Shown: positions 9,991 to 17,921 of the stretch, piece after piece
Layout of the letters: each line of letters begins with the position of its first letter
Numbering within the stretch: the stretch's first letter is position 1
Origin: Marmoricola sp.
Lineage (GTDB): Bacteria; Actinomycetota; Actinomycetes; Propionibacteriales; Nocardioidaceae
Reading direction: 5' to 3'
DNA: 34,340 nt
Assembly (NCBI RefSeq): GCF_025965215.1
Contig: NZ_JAOPXI010000050.1
Location: forward strand, 1 to 34,340
The notes under the pieces: generated by a model
Told to the model about the DNA's origin: nothing
The model's database searches: none
The model's input: only the letters and a program-made list of their open reading frames with translations
Made by a program: the position numbers and the translations under genes

Positions 9991-10623
9991 TCAGCCTAGA
10001 TCCTCGTCGGTGGCGGGACGGGCTTCGGGGGGAAGGTGCAGCGGCAGCGGCTTGCCCGGCGGCATCGCCTCGTTGCCGCGCCGTACGGCCAATCCGCGCA
10101 GGGCGTCCTCGAACCTGACCGCCGCGTCCGGGTCCTGGGCCGGAAGTCCGGCGAGCGTTGCGCGCACGAACCAGCGTGGTCCGGTGCAGCCGATCACCCG
10201 CGAGGGCTGGATCGCACCACTTCCGTCGGGCGCGGTCACCGGCACCTCGCAGTACAGCTCGGTCCCGAACGGACCCTCCTGCTCACGCGAGGTCCCGCCG
10301 CGACGGGTGGTGTCAGCCGCGATCTCCCGCCGCGCGTCGGCCCACAGGTCACCACCGCGGGCCGCGGAGAAGGCGCGCATCTCCAGCACACCGTCCTCGC
10401 CGACCAGCAGGACGGTCATCACCTCTCCCGACTCCTCGTCGACCTGCAACCGCAGGTCGAGCTCGGGCGGAGGCTGGCGCACCAGCATGCTGCCGAGGTC
10501 GATGAAGACCGCGTCGGGATCGAGGTCCTCGATGTCGACAGGCCCGACGGCCCCAGCCGACGAGGCGAGGGGGACCTCGATCTCGTCGATCTCGTCGTCG
10601 GCCTGCTTGCGGCGCAACCTCAT
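9991..10623 (-). CDS. DUF3710 family protein
   Basis: The 210-residue soluble protein starts with a basic stretch (MRLRRKQ) followed by an acidic segment rich in Asp and Glu, then a mixed alpha/beta body typical of DUF3710 (compare Rv2696c). No catalytic motif is evident. The ATG overlaps the dut stop codon as ATGA, which points to translational coupling with dut. This family is consistently found beside dut in actinobacteria, so a link to nucleotide metabolism is possible but unproved. Confidence 0.87.
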   Translation of the reverse strand: MRLRRKQADDEIDEIEVPLASSAGAVGPVDIEDLDPDAVFIDLGSMLVRQPPPELDLRLQVDEESGEVMTVLLVGEDGVLEMRAFSAARGGDLWADARREIAADTTRRGGTSREQEGPFGTELYCEVPVTAPDGSGAIQPSRVIGCTGPRWFVRATLAGLPAQDPDAAVRFEDALRGLAVRRGNEAMPPGKPLPLHLPPEARPATDEDLG

Positions 10624-11060
10624 GAAAAGCCTCCTGTGGAACCGTAACCGCCCGCTCCGCGCACGGAGTCAGGAAGGGTGTCGACCTCGACGAAGTCCGC
10701 GGACTCGAACCGCTGGATCACCAGCTGGGCGATCCGGTCTCCGCGGGACAGGACGATCGGGGTGGTCGGATCGAGATTGACCAGGCAGACCTGGATCTCT
10801 CCACGGTATCCCGCATCGATCGTCCCGGGTGCATTGACGATGGACAGTCCGCTGCGGTGGGCCAGCCCGGACCGCGGGTGGACCAGGGCGACGTACCCCT
10901 CGGGCAGCGCCAGTGCGATGCCCGTCGGCACCAGCCGGCGCTCCCCCGGCTCGAGGACGACGTCCTCGCGGGCGAACAGGTCGGCACCGGCGTCCCCCGG
11001 CTGGGCGTAGGCCGGCAACGGCAGTCCGGGATCGAGCCGGAGGATTTGGATGGCAACCAC
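10620..11060 (-). CDS. dut: Deoxyuridine 5'-triphosphate nucleotidohydrolase (dUTPase)
   Basis: The enzyme hydrolyses dUTP to dUMP and PPi, keeping uracil out of DNA and feeding thymidylate synthesis. All five trimeric dUTPase motifs are present in the 146 residues: AGADLFA (24-30), PRSGLA (62-67), [11 protein letters not shown] (79-89, with catalytic Asp82), GDRIAQLVI (107-115) and [10 protein letters not shown] (134-143, the C-terminal arm that closes the site). The GTG at 11060 lies six bases after a TAGCCT -10 box, implying a leaderless mRNA. It heads the four-gene operon that continues through DUF3710, the OB-fold gene and DUF3159. Confidence 0.97.
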   Translation of the reverse strand: MVAIQILRLDPGLPLPAYAQPGDAGADLFAREDVVLEPGERRLVPTGIALALPEGYVALVHPRSGLAHRSGLSIVNAPGTIDAGYRGEIQVCLVNLDPTTPIVLSRGDRIAQLVIQRFESADFVEVDTLPDSVRGAGGYGSTGGFS

Positions 11061-11065
11061 GAGTT

Positions 11066-11183
11066 GAGGCTACCGAGGGTCCGAGCTTGCTCGAGACCGC
11101 ACCCGTGGCACCGAGGTGCACTCCGACCGCTATGCCGGTGCTGGGGCCTCGAACTCGTTGACGAGCGAAGCGAGCACCACGAG
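11066..11183. repeat. Two-block promoter-region repeat, copy 2
   Basis: Blocks 11066-11095 and 11151-11183 match the copy at 7378-7453. The 55-bp spacer is 42 bp longer than in copy 1. The first block includes the dut -10 box. The second block is rich in GAGCGAAGCGAG-like sequence and lies on the side of the divergent DUF3093 gene. Confidence 0.8.
11067..11072 (-). promoter_or_regulatory. -10 box of dut (leaderless)
   Basis: Minus-strand TAGCCT ends six bases before the GTG at 11060, the same box and spacing as at the KimA-type gene. There is no ribosome site between them. Confidence 0.6.
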
Positions 11184-11267
11184 CGGGACCCTACCCGCGG
11201 ACGACGAACCTCAGGATGACAGGCTTGGGCGGTCGAACCCGCACCACCAGGCAGTGAAGGAGGACCG

Positions 11268-11738
11268 GTGCCAGCTGCGTACCACGAGCGCCTGCACGTC
11301 CCCCTGCGGTGGTGGGTGCAGGCGACGATGTTCCTCGCCACGGTGTGGCTCGCGTTCATCGTGGCGCTGCCCGCGTGGCTGGCCTGGGGCGGCAGCCTGG
11401 CCCTGCTGGCCCTGGTCTACGGGCTCTTCGCCTGGGTCGGCTCGGCGCACGTGGCGGTCCGCGACGGCACCCTGTACGCCGGCGACGCCACCATCTCCCT
11501 GGACTTCCTCGGCACTCCGGAGCCCCTGGACAAGGAAGGCACCCGGCGGGTTCATGGCGTCGACGCCGATGCCCGGGCGTACCTGCTGATGCGCCCCTAC
11601 CTGTCGCGTTCGGTGCGGGTGCCGATCGTGGATCCGTCTGACCCGACGCCGTACTGGCTGATCTCGACCCGGCATCCTCGCCGGCTCGCCAAGGCCCTGA
11701 CCGATCACCGGATCGATCAGCGCACCGGCGATCGCTAG
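11268..11738 (+). CDS. DUF3093 membrane protein
   Basis: The 156-residue protein has two hydrophobic segments near the N-terminus (about residues 15-35 and 37-57) and then a soluble PH-like C-terminal part. This is the DUF3093 layout (Rv2698 family), found divergent from dut in many actinobacteria. The GTG start at 11268 is supported by a strong AAGGAGGA ribosome site just upstream. The function is unknown. Confidence 0.88.
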   Translation: MPAAYHERLHVPLRWWVQATMFLATVWLAFIVALPAWLAWGGSLALLALVYGLFAWVGSAHVAVRDGTLYAGDATISLDFLGTPEPLDKEGTRRVHGVDADARAYLLMRPYLSRSVRVPIVDPSDPTPYWLISTRHPRRLAKALTDHRIDQRTGDR

Positions 11739-11790
11739 GCTGGACGCCCAGCACCCCGCCCCCAGACCGTCCGCCGAACCCGAGGTGAGC

Positions 11791-12096
11791 ATGTCGAAGT
11801 CCAACCGCCCGACCGATGAGCAGGACATGTCAAAGGTCTGGAATGCGTTCTCGGTGCTGGCAGCACTGGTCGCCGCGACCGTCGCCCGCAAGGGCCTCAA
11901 CGCCTCCTGGAAGGCAGCGACCGGCAAGGAGCCGCCGGCCAACGCGGCCGACCCCGACGTCGACCTGACTGAGGCCCTGCTGTGGGCAGCGGTCAGCGGG
12001 ACCCTGATCGCCGTGGTCCGGATGCTCGCCACCCGGCGCGCGGCGGGGTACTACGCGAAGTCGACCGGCAAGCTGCCGCCAGGAGCAACTGCCTGA
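11791..12096 (+). CDS. DUF4235 family small membrane protein
   Basis: This 101-residue protein has a central hydrophobic helix (about residues 15-35) and a second one around 60-80, flanked by charged segments, which fits DUF4235. The ATG at 11791 is preferred over the GTG at 11785 because GAGG at 11782-11785 then serves as ribosome site. A TAGGCT box at the end of the preceding DUF3093 gene (11736) could give it its own promoter. The function is unknown. A strong terminator follows. Confidence 0.82.
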   Translation: MSKSNRPTDEQDMSKVWNAFSVLAALVAATVARKGLNASWKAATGKEPPANAADPDVDLTEALLWAAVSGTLIAVVRMLATRRAAGYYAKSTGKLPPGATA

Positions 12097-12112
12097 TCGG
12101 CACTGACATGGC

Positions 12113-12151
12113 AAACGGCCGCAGACCCGGACGGATCAGCGGCCGTTTCTT
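12113..12151. terminator. Rho-independent terminator between convergent DUF4235 and DUF4193 genes
   Basis: A perfect 10-bp stem (AAACGGCCGC at 12113-12122 with GCGGCCGTTT at 12139-12148) encloses a 16-nt loop and is followed by a T-rich tract on the plus strand. The AAA at the foot of the left arm gives UUU on the minus strand, so it may work in both directions. Confidence 0.85.
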
Positions 12152-12198
12152 TGCGCCTCCGGGGTCGTCGCGACCATCGGAGCGTGGCGAGCGGTTGC

Positions 12199-12489
12199 TC
12201 AGGCGCAGTCCCGGCAGATCAGCTTCTTGGCGTCAGCAAGCTGGCTGCGGTGGTGCACCAGGAAACAGCTCATGCAGGTGAACTCGTCGTCCTGACGAGG
12301 CATGACCTCGACCGCGAGCTCTTCGTGGCTCAGGTCGGCGCCGGGCAGCTCGAAGGATTCGGCTGCCTCCGTCTCGTCCTCGTCGACCTTGCCGGAGTTC
12401 TTGTCGTGCCGCCGTGCCTTGAGCTCCTCGAGGCTGTCCTCGTTCTGCTCTTCCTCGGTCTTGCGTGGTGCGTCGTAATCGGTTGCCAT
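12199..12489 (-). CDS. DUF4193 zinc-ribbon protein
   Basis: The 96-residue, strongly acidic protein ends in a four-cysteine zinc-ribbon-like motif, TCMSCF and ICRDCA, with both CxxC pairs in the last 30 residues. The N-terminal half is charged and probably disordered. It matches DUF4193 (Rv2699c family), a conserved actinobacterial protein of unknown role. GGAGAGG stands just upstream of the ATG at 12489. The 220-bp gap behind it holds its promoter, which I could not define. Confidence 0.9.
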   Translation of the reverse strand: MATDYDAPRKTEEEQNEDSLEELKARRHDKNSGKVDEDETEAAESFELPGADLSHEELAVEVMPRQDDEFTCMSCFLVHHRSQLADAKKLICRDCA

Positions 12490-12709
12490 CGTCCCTCTCC
12501 TGCCCCCGTCCTCTGTCCCCTTCCCGAGCCAGATCGCGGAATTCCGCGAACCGTGTCGGGTATTTCCCCTCGGGCCGCCTCAATGAGACGGCGCGCAGAT
12601 TGTGCACCACGCAGCCTCAAAGTGCACGTCCATCTTGCGGCGGGGCCCAACGGAGACGTTCAACGACGCCGGCGCCCTGGTTGTTCCCGCCCGGCGACCC
12701 GGGGGTTCT

Positions 12710-13528
12710 TCAGGCCTCGGGCGACGCGAACCCGCACTCGACCACCAGGTTCCGGAACTCCTCGAAGCTGGCTGCGGGCGAGGCGATCACCAGGATGCGA
12801 CCGTGGGCGCCGGTCAGCACCTCGGTGCGCCCGCCGGCCTCGCGGACGACCAGGCCGCCCCCGGCGTGGTCCCACGCGCCGCCGATCCCCTCCTCGACGT
12901 AGCCGTCGAGGGAACCGTCCGCCACCGCGCACAGGTCGAGTGCACACGATCCGAAGCGGCGCATGTCGGCGATCCGACCGATGAGCGCCGTGAAGCTGCG
13001 CGCCTGGCTGGTCCGCAGCTCCGGCTCGTAGGAGAAACCGGTGCCGATCAGGGCCCGGTCCATCGGGACCGCCTGCGCGACCGAGACCGGAACGCCGTTG
13101 CAGCTCGCTCCCCGGCCGAGAACGGCCGTGAACTCGCGCTCCTGCGCGACGTTGAGCACGTAACCGACGACGATCTCGCCGTCGGCCTCGACCCCGATGG
13201 AGACGGCGTAGTTCGGCAGGTTGTGGGCGTAGTTCACAGTGCCGTCGATCGGGTCGACGATCCAGCGCACCCCCGACGTCCCGGCGTCGTCCGACCCTTC
13301 CTCCCCCAGCATGCCGTCGTCGGGGCGGGCGGCGAGGATCCGGTCCCGGATGAGGACCTCGCTGGCCTGGTCGGCCTCGGTGACGATGTCGGTCGCGCTG
13401 CTTTTGGTCTGGGCGATCATCACGCCGGCCGCACGCTTCGTCCGCACCAGGTCGCCGGCCTCGCGACCCACGCTGCAGGCCAGGGCGAGCAGCTCGTCGA
13501 GATCGGCATCCATGAGGCCGGCGCGCAT
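12710..13528 (-). CDS. suhB: Inositol monophosphatase family protein (SuhB type)
   Basis: The 272-residue Mg2+-dependent phosphatase hydrolyses myo-inositol phosphate or a related sugar phosphate. Metal-binding motifs are present: LGEEG (74-78), WIVDPIDGTVN (89-99, with Asp92 and Asp95) and AWDHAGG in the C-terminal third. The ATG at 13528 shares its A with the hemH stop codon (TGATG), implying translational coupling. An in-frame ATG at 13513 and a GTG at 13543 are alternatives. It occupies the position of Rv2701c (suhB) relative to DUF4193. In actinobacteria such enzymes supply inositol for mycothiol and phosphatidylinositol; the exact substrate is not fixed by sequence. Confidence 0.93.
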   Translation of the reverse strand: MRAGLMDADLDELLALACSVGREAGDLVRTKRAAGVMIAQTKSSATDIVTEADQASEVLIRDRILAARPDDGMLGEEGSDDAGTSGVRWIVDPIDGTVNYAHNLPNYAVSIGVEADGEIVVGYVLNVAQEREFTAVLGRGASCNGVPVSVAQAVPMDRALIGTGFSYEPELRTSQARSFTALIGRIADMRRFGSCALDLCAVADGSLDGYVEEGIGGAWDHAGGGLVVREAGGRTEVLTGAHGRILVIASPAASFEEFRNLVVECGFASPEA

Positions 13529-14613
13529 CAGTCCGACCCGCACAGTGCTGGGCGGTGGCCCTGAGGATTGGTGCAGCAGCCGGCAGCGCAGACGTCCCAG
13601 GCCGGCGGCACCGGACCCACCGAAGCCCGTACGACATCTTCCCCGCGCTCGACCGCTGCCCGTTCGAGCAGCAGGTCGCGGACCATCGCCACGAACCGGG
13701 GGTCGACCCCGGCGGTCGCCGCCCGCTCGAACGCCATCCCCAGCTTCTCGGCCGTCGCCGCTGCCTCGGTGTCGAGGTCGTAGATGACCTCCATGTGGTC
13801 GGAGACGAAACCGATGGGGACCAGCACGACGGCCCGGACCCCTGCGGCGCGCAAGGTCACGAGGTGGTCGTTCACATCCGGTTCGAGCCAGGGCACCGAG
13901 GGCGGCCCGGACCGTGAGCAGTAGACCAGCGAGGCCGGATACCGGTGGCCGGTCTCCTCGCGCACGCGGTCACCGATCTCGTCCATCACAGTGACGTGCT
14001 GGTGGGAGTAGGCGTGTCCGATCGGGCCGCTGGAGGCGTTCATCGCCTCGGGGATCGAGTGCGTCACGAAGACCAGGTGAGCCAGCGAGCGCAGGTCAGC
14101 GGGGAGCTTCGCCAAGGCGGTCAGGGTGGCGTCGACGTTGGGCTCGACGAAGCCGGGGTGGTTGAAATAGGCCCGCAGTCGATCCAGTCGAGGGGCGCCC
14201 GGCACGGCGGCGACAGCGTCGGCGAGGTTCTCGCGGTACTGCCGGCAGCCCGAGTACGAGGAGTACGCCGAGGTCACCAGGCAAGCGGCCCGGGTGATGC
14301 CGTCGGCCTTCATCTGCTCCAGGGCATCGGTCAGGAAGGGGTCCCAGTTGCGGTTGCCCCAGTAGACGGTGAGGTCGAGCCCGGCCGCAGCGAGGTCCTC
14401 GCGGATCGCCTCGAGCAGGGCGCGGTTCTGGTCATTGATCGGGCTGCGACCCCCGAAGAGCTGGTAGTGCGCACCCACCTCGATGAGTCGCTGGTCGGGG
14501 ACGTTGCGCCCGGCGGTGACGTTGCGGAGGAACGGCACCACGTCCTCGGCCCGCTCCGGGCCACCGAAGGAGACGAGCAGCAGGGCGTCGTACGGGGCGG
14601 CACCTGGGGACAT
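13528..14613 (-). CDS. hemH: Ferrochelatase (actinobacterial coproporphyrin type, CpfC/HemH)
   Basis: The enzyme inserts Fe2+ into a porphyrin late in haem synthesis; actinobacterial members use coproporphyrin III. Catalytic His185 (VTHSIPE) and Glu275 ([11 protein letters not shown]) are present. Cysteines at 123 (YSGCRQY) and at 342, 346, 347 and 358 near the C-terminus correspond to the [2Fe-2S]-binding set known from mycobacterial ferrochelatase. The 361-residue length is normal. The start is the ATG at 14613. There is no ribosome site, but TACTAT lies seven bases upstream, so the mRNA is probably leaderless. suhB follows with a one-base overlap. The frame extends far upstream, but those residues overlap the divergent MFS gene. 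Confidence 0.95.
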   Translation of the reverse strand: MSPGAAPYDALLLVSFGGPERAEDVVPFLRNVTAGRNVPDQRLIEVGAHYQLFGGRSPINDQNRALLEAIREDLAAAGLDLTVYWGNRNWDPFLTDALEQMKADGITRAACLVTSAYSSYSGCRQYRENLADAVAAVPGAPRLDRLRAYFNHPGFVEPNVDATLTALAKLPADLRSLAHLVFVTHSIPEAMNASSGPIGHAYSHQHVTVMDEIGDRVREETGHRYPASLVYCSRSGPPSVPWLEPDVNDHLVTLRAAGVRAVVLVPIGFVSDHMEVIYDLDTEAAATAEKLGMAFERAATAGVDPRFVAMVRDLLLERAAVERGEDVVRASVGPVPPAWDVCAAGCCTNPQGHRPALCGSD

Positions 14614-14620
14614 GGTGGGA

Positions 14621-14626
14621 ATAGTA
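14621..14626 (-). promoter_or_regulatory. -10 box of hemH (leaderless)
   Basis: Minus-strand TACTAT ends seven bases before the ATG at 14613. The divergent MFS start is only 48 bp away, so two promoters face away from each other in a very short space. Confidence 0.6.
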
Positions 14627-14646
14627 GAAGGCACTGCCGCGCACTC

Positions 14647-14652
14647 TATGCT
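14647..14652 (+). promoter_or_regulatory. -10 box of the MFS gene (leaderless or near-leaderless)
   Basis: TATGCT ends nine bases before the ATG at 14662. No ribosome site is seen. Confidence 0.5.
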
Positions 14653-14661
14653 CGACCGGCC

Positions 14662-15834
14662 ATGCTCGAGTCCTACCGCCGCGTCTTCGCCCATCCCGGG
14701 TCGGCCGCGTTCTCCGCCACCGGCCTCGTGGCCCGGCTGCCGATCTCGATGATGACCCTTGGGATCGTGATCCTGGTCAGCACCCTGACCGGCTCCTACG
14801 GGCTTGCCGGCCAGGTCTCGGCGGCGTTCGTGATCGGCAACGCCCTGGTCGCGATCCCGCACGGGCGGTTGGCCGACCGGCTCGGGCAGACCAAGGTCCT
14901 CTACGTCGACGCCGTGCTGTTCGCGCTGGCCACCGGTCTGCTGATCCGGGCGGCGACCGACGGGTGGGCAACGCCGTGGCCACACCTCCTCGCGGCCCTG
15001 GCCGGCGCAGCCATGCCCCAGATCGGCTCGATGGTCCGGGGACGGTGGGCGCACGTCGTGACCGACGACGCGGAACGACACACCGCCTTCGCCGTCGAGG
15101 CGGTCGCCGACGAGGTCGTCTACGTCACCGGCCCGACCCTGGTCACATTCCTCTCGACCCTGTACTCGCCGCAGACCGGTTTGCTGGTCGCGCTGGGATT
15201 CGGCACGGTCGGGACCGTCGTGCTCGCCGCCCAGCCGCACACGGCGCCCCGGCCACATCCGCCGGCGTCCGAACGGCCGGCGGACGCGATGCCGTGGGCG
15301 CGACTCGTGCCGATCGCACTCGCGTCGGTCGCGCTCGGCAGCCTCTTCGGTGCGCTCGAGGTGGCCACCGTCGCGCACGCCGGGGAGAACGGGCACAAGT
15401 CTGCGGCAGGGTTGCTGCTCGCTGTCTTCTCGCTCGGCAGCATGGCAGCGGGCATCATCGCCGGCGCGGTCACGTGGCGTACCGGCGTCCTGCGCCGCCT
15501 GCAGATCGGGATCGGCCTGCTGGCCGCGGCCATGTTCCTGCTTCCGTTCGTCCACAACCTGGTCGCCCTCGGTGCGGTCCTCCTGGTCATCGGCACGACG
15601 CTGGCTCCGACCACGATCGCCATCGTCTCGTTGCTCGAGGCGTCGACGCCGCGGTCCCGGCTGACCGAGGCGATGGCGGTGTTCCAGACCGGGATCTCCG
15701 CCGGCCTGGCGCCGGGTGCGTACCTGGCCGGACTGGTCGCCGACCGGGCCAGCGGGTCGACGGCGTACTGGGTGTGCGTCGGGTCCGGGGTCCTCGCGCT
15801 GGTCGCCGCGCTCGGCTGCCGCCCGGCGGACTAG
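14662..15834 (+). CDS. MFS transporter, 12-helix type
   Basis: The 390-residue protein has about twelve hydrophobic helices in two halves, split by a loop rich in Pro, Arg and Glu near residues 195-215. A motif-A-like loop between helices 2 and 3 reads [13 protein letters not shown]. The substrate cannot be inferred; drug or metabolite efflux is the common role of such short MFS proteins. The ATG at 14662 follows a TATGCT box. The frame is open for 239 further codons upstream, but that stretch lies antisense to hemH. It is followed after nine bases by the flavoenzyme gene. Confidence 0.85.
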   Translation: MLESYRRVFAHPGSAAFSATGLVARLPISMMTLGIVILVSTLTGSYGLAGQVSAAFVIGNALVAIPHGRLADRLGQTKVLYVDAVLFALATGLLIRAATDGWATPWPHLLAALAGAAMPQIGSMVRGRWAHVVTDDAERHTAFAVEAVADEVVYVTGPTLVTFLSTLYSPQTGLLVALGFGTVGTVVLAAQPHTAPRPHPPASERPADAMPWARLVPIALASVALGSLFGALEVATVAHAGENGHKSAAGLLLAVFSLGSMAAGIIAGAVTWRTGVLRRLQIGIGLLAAAMFLLPFVHNLVALGAVLLVIGTTLAPTTIAIVSLLEASTPRSRLTEAMAVFQTGISAGLAPGAYLAGLVADRASGSTAYWVCVGSGVLALVAALGCRPAD

Positions 15835-15837
15835 CCT
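15832..15837 (+). promoter_or_regulatory. -10 box of the lactone-oxidase-type gene (leaderless)
   Basis: TAGCCT overlaps the MFS stop codon (TAG at 15832-15834) and ends six bases before the ATG at 15844. It could give the flavoenzyme its own leaderless transcript in addition to read-through from the MFS gene. Confidence 0.5.
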
Positions 15838-15843
15838 GCCGCC

Positions 15844-17139
15844 ATGACTGAATGGCGCAACTGGTCCGGGCTCACGACCACCTCCCCCACCGAGGTGCTC
15901 CGGCCGGCCAGTGCTGCCGACGTCGTCGCGGCCGTCGAGCGGGCACGCGAGACCAGGACGACCGTGAAGATGCCAGGCACCGGGCACTCGTTCACCGGCA
16001 TCGCAGCACCCGAGGGCATCATGCTCGCGCCGGACGCACTCAGCGGGCTGGTCGCGGTCGACAAGGAAGCGATGACAGTCACAGCCCAGGCCGGCACTCC
16101 GCTGCACCTCCTGAACGCCACCCTCGAGTCGCACGACCTCTCCCTGCACAACATGGGCGACATCGCCGAGCAGACGATCGCCGGGGCCACCTCGACCGGT
16201 ACCCATGGCACCGGTGGCGTCGTCGCGTCGCTCAGCGCCCAGATCGCGGGGCTCGACCTGGTCACCGGCACCGGTGAGGTACTGCACGCCGACGCGACCG
16301 AGAACCCCGACGTCTTCGCAGTCGCCCGGCTCGGACTGGGGGCGCTCGGCGTGCTGACCGCGGTCACGTTCAAGGTCGAACCGATGTTCATCCTGGAGGC
16401 CCACGAGTTCCCGATGCTCTGGGACGAGGCGATCGAGCGCTTTGACGAGCTGGCGAACGAGAACCACCATGCCGAGATGTACTGGTTTCCGCACACCGAC
16501 CGGATCCTGGCCAAGGAGAACAACCGGGTCCTCGAGTCCCCCGAACCGCTCGGCGCCTTCCGGGGATGGCTCGACGACGACCTCCTGTCCAACACCGCGT
16601 TCGGGCTGGTGAACCGGATCGGCAACCTGCGCCCCTCACTGATCCCCAAGATCAACGATCTCTCGGGCCGACTGCTCTCCGAGCGGACCTACTCCGACGT
16701 CCCCCACAAGGTGTTCACCTCGCCCCGCAAGGTCGTCTTCCGCGAGATGGAGTACGCCGTCCCGCGCGAGGTCGGCCTGTCCGCGCTCGCCGAGGTCCGG
16801 CGGTGGATCGATGCCTCCGGTATCGCCGTCAGCTTCCCGATCGAGGTCCGCACCACGCCGGCCGACGACATCGCCCTGTCCACGTCGTCGGGTCGCGAGT
16901 CGATGTACCTGGCCTTCCACATGAACGCGCAGACCGACCACACGGCGTACTTCGCCGGTGTCGAGGACATCCTGCGTGCCCACGAGGGACGACCTCACTG
17001 GGGCAAGCTCAACACCCGCACGGCCGCTGATCTCGAGCCCGCCTACCCACGGTGGGCGGAGTTCCAGGCCGTCCGGGACCGGCTGGACCCGGACCGGCTG
17101 TTCAGCAACACCTACCTGAAGCGCGTGCTCGGGGACTAG
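15844..17139 (+). CDS. FAD-binding sugar-lactone oxidase family enzyme (D-arabinono-1,4-lactone oxidase type)
   Basis: The 431-residue flavoprotein belongs to the VAO/GULO-ALO family, which oxidises aldonolactones or alditols using FAD. The N-terminal FAD domain includes GTGHSF (45-50); His48 is at the position where FAD is covalently attached in many members. STGTHGTGG near 118-126 is the second FAD-contacting segment. The C-terminal ALO domain ends with the family HWGK signature near residue 380 and a closing [13 protein letters not shown]. The start follows a TAGCCT box. The actual substrate (a sugar lactone, alditol or decaprenylphosphoryl-sugar-like molecule) is not determined by the sequence. 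Confidence 0.9.
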   Translation: MTEWRNWSGLTTTSPTEVLRPASAADVVAAVERARETRTTVKMPGTGHSFTGIAAPEGIMLAPDALSGLVAVDKEAMTVTAQAGTPLHLLNATLESHDLSLHNMGDIAEQTIAGATSTGTHGTGGVVASLSAQIAGLDLVTGTGEVLHADATENPDVFAVARLGLGALGVLTAVTFKVEPMFILEAHEFPMLWDEAIERFDELANENHHAEMYWFPHTDRILAKENNRVLESPEPLGAFRGWLDDDLLSNTAFGLVNRIGNLRPSLIPKINDLSGRLLSERTYSDVPHKVFTSPRKVVFREMEYAVPREVGLSALAEVRRWIDASGIAVSFPIEVRTTPADDIALSTSSGRESMYLAFHMNAQTDHTAYFAGVEDILRAHEGRPHWGKLNTRTAADLEPAYPRWAEFQAVRDRLDPDRLFSNTYLKRVLGD

Positions 17140-17227
17140 GTGTACCCGGCGCTCAGGTCGCCGCGTCTCGGCAAGCTCGACCACCGGTCGTCGACCTTGC
17201 CGAGACGTGATGGCTAAGTACACCTAG
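17136..17227. terminator. Nested inverted repeat / bidirectional terminator between convergent genes
   Basis: The inner near-palindrome (17164-17207, 44 nt) pairs 22 of 24 positions around CCGG. Outer perfect 10-bp arms CTAGGTGTAC (17136-17145) and GTACACCTAG (17218-17227) enclose it. The stop codons of both convergent genes (17137-17139 plus; 17224-17226 minus) lie inside the outer arms. There is no T tract, so termination by this element is inferred. The inner part is a copy of the dispersed hairpin repeat also found at 22615-22682 and 31689-31711. Confidence 0.7.
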
Positions 17228-17853
17228 ACGCTCGACGGACCCCGGGCGATGGGCGCGCGCCAGTTGCGCATGATCGCCAGCACCCGCCAGCCGAAACAGA
17301 CGACCACGCCGGGGATCGCCACGATCACCAGTGCCCAGCCGCGGTCGTGGGCGAAGACGGCCCAGGCGGCACCCGCCAGGGCGGGGGTGGCGTACAACTC
17401 GCTGGAGAAGATCACCGGCACCCGCCCGGCGAGCAGGTCGCGGACGATGCCGCCGCCGATGCCGGTGAGCATCCCCAGCAGGGCTGCCGGCACCGGACCG
17501 AGGCCGAACTCGAGGGCCTTCAGAGCTCCGGTGACGCAGAACAGCCCGAGGCCAGCGGCATCGAAGATGCTCACCACCCGCTCCATCCGGCCGATCGTCG
17601 GATGGAAGAGGAACGTCGTCATCCCGGCGGCGACCGGGACCAGGAGGTAGCGCCAGTCAGCCAGCGCAGCGGGCGGTGTCGCACCGATGAGCATGTCGCG
17701 CAGGAACCCGCCGCCCAGACCGGTGGCGCCGGCGAGGACGAGCACCCCGAAGACGTCGAGCCGCTTGCGTACGGCCACCAGCCCGCCGGAGATCGCGAAG
17801 ACGAAGATCCCGCCGAGTTCCAGCGTGAGCAGAAGCGGCGAGTCGTCCACCAT
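17224..17853 (-). CDS. TRIC-family (UPF0126/YadS) cation channel protein
   Basis: The 209-residue membrane protein has seven hydrophobic helices arranged as two homologous halves, each with a glycine-rich GLGGGFLRD or GIGGGIVRD motif, the signature of trimeric intracellular cation channel homologues in bacteria. It probably forms a K+-permeable pore; the physiological role is unclear. The ATG at 17853 is six bases after a TAGGCT -10 box. It diverges from sepH, and its 3' end converges on the flavoenzyme gene. Confidence 0.9.
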   Translation of the reverse strand: MVDDSPLLLTLELGGIFVFAISGGLVAVRKRLDVFGVLVLAGATGLGGGFLRDMLIGATPPAALADWRYLLVPVAAGMTTFLFHPTIGRMERVVSIFDAAGLGLFCVTGALKALEFGLGPVPAALLGMLTGIGGGIVRDLLAGRVPVIFSSELYATPALAGAAWAVFAHDRGWALVIVAIPGVVVCFGWRVLAIMRNWRAPIARGPSSV

Positions 17854-17859
17854 GTCGTG

Positions 17860-17865
17860 AGCCTA
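17860..17865 (-). promoter_or_regulatory. -10 box of the TRIC-family gene (leaderless)
   Basis: Minus-strand TAGGCT ends six bases before the ATG at 17853, with no ribosome site between. Confidence 0.6.
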
Positions 17866-17884
17866 ATGAACGGCCTGCTGCGGG

Positions 17885-17890
17885 TAGGCT
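17885..17890 (+). promoter_or_regulatory. -10 box of sepH
   Basis: TAGGCT lies 31 bp upstream of the sepH ATG. A short leader carrying AAGGAG (17907-17912, nine bases before the start) follows, so sepH is a leadered gene beside the leaderless divergent TRIC gene. Confidence 0.5.
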
Positions 17891-17921
17891 CGGCCCACGC
17901 GGAACGAAGGAGTCGGCAACG

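Noticed and set aside
12233..12610. 125-codon minus-strand frame overlapping DUF4193 and its upstream gap
   Set aside because: It overlaps the real zinc-ribbon gene in another frame and its product is Arg/Gly low complexity.
12602..12627. Two GTGCAC palindromes 20 bp apart upstream of DUF4193
   Set aside because: Spacing of two helical turns is suggestive, but six-base palindromes are frequent in G+C-rich DNA and no promoter elements frame them.
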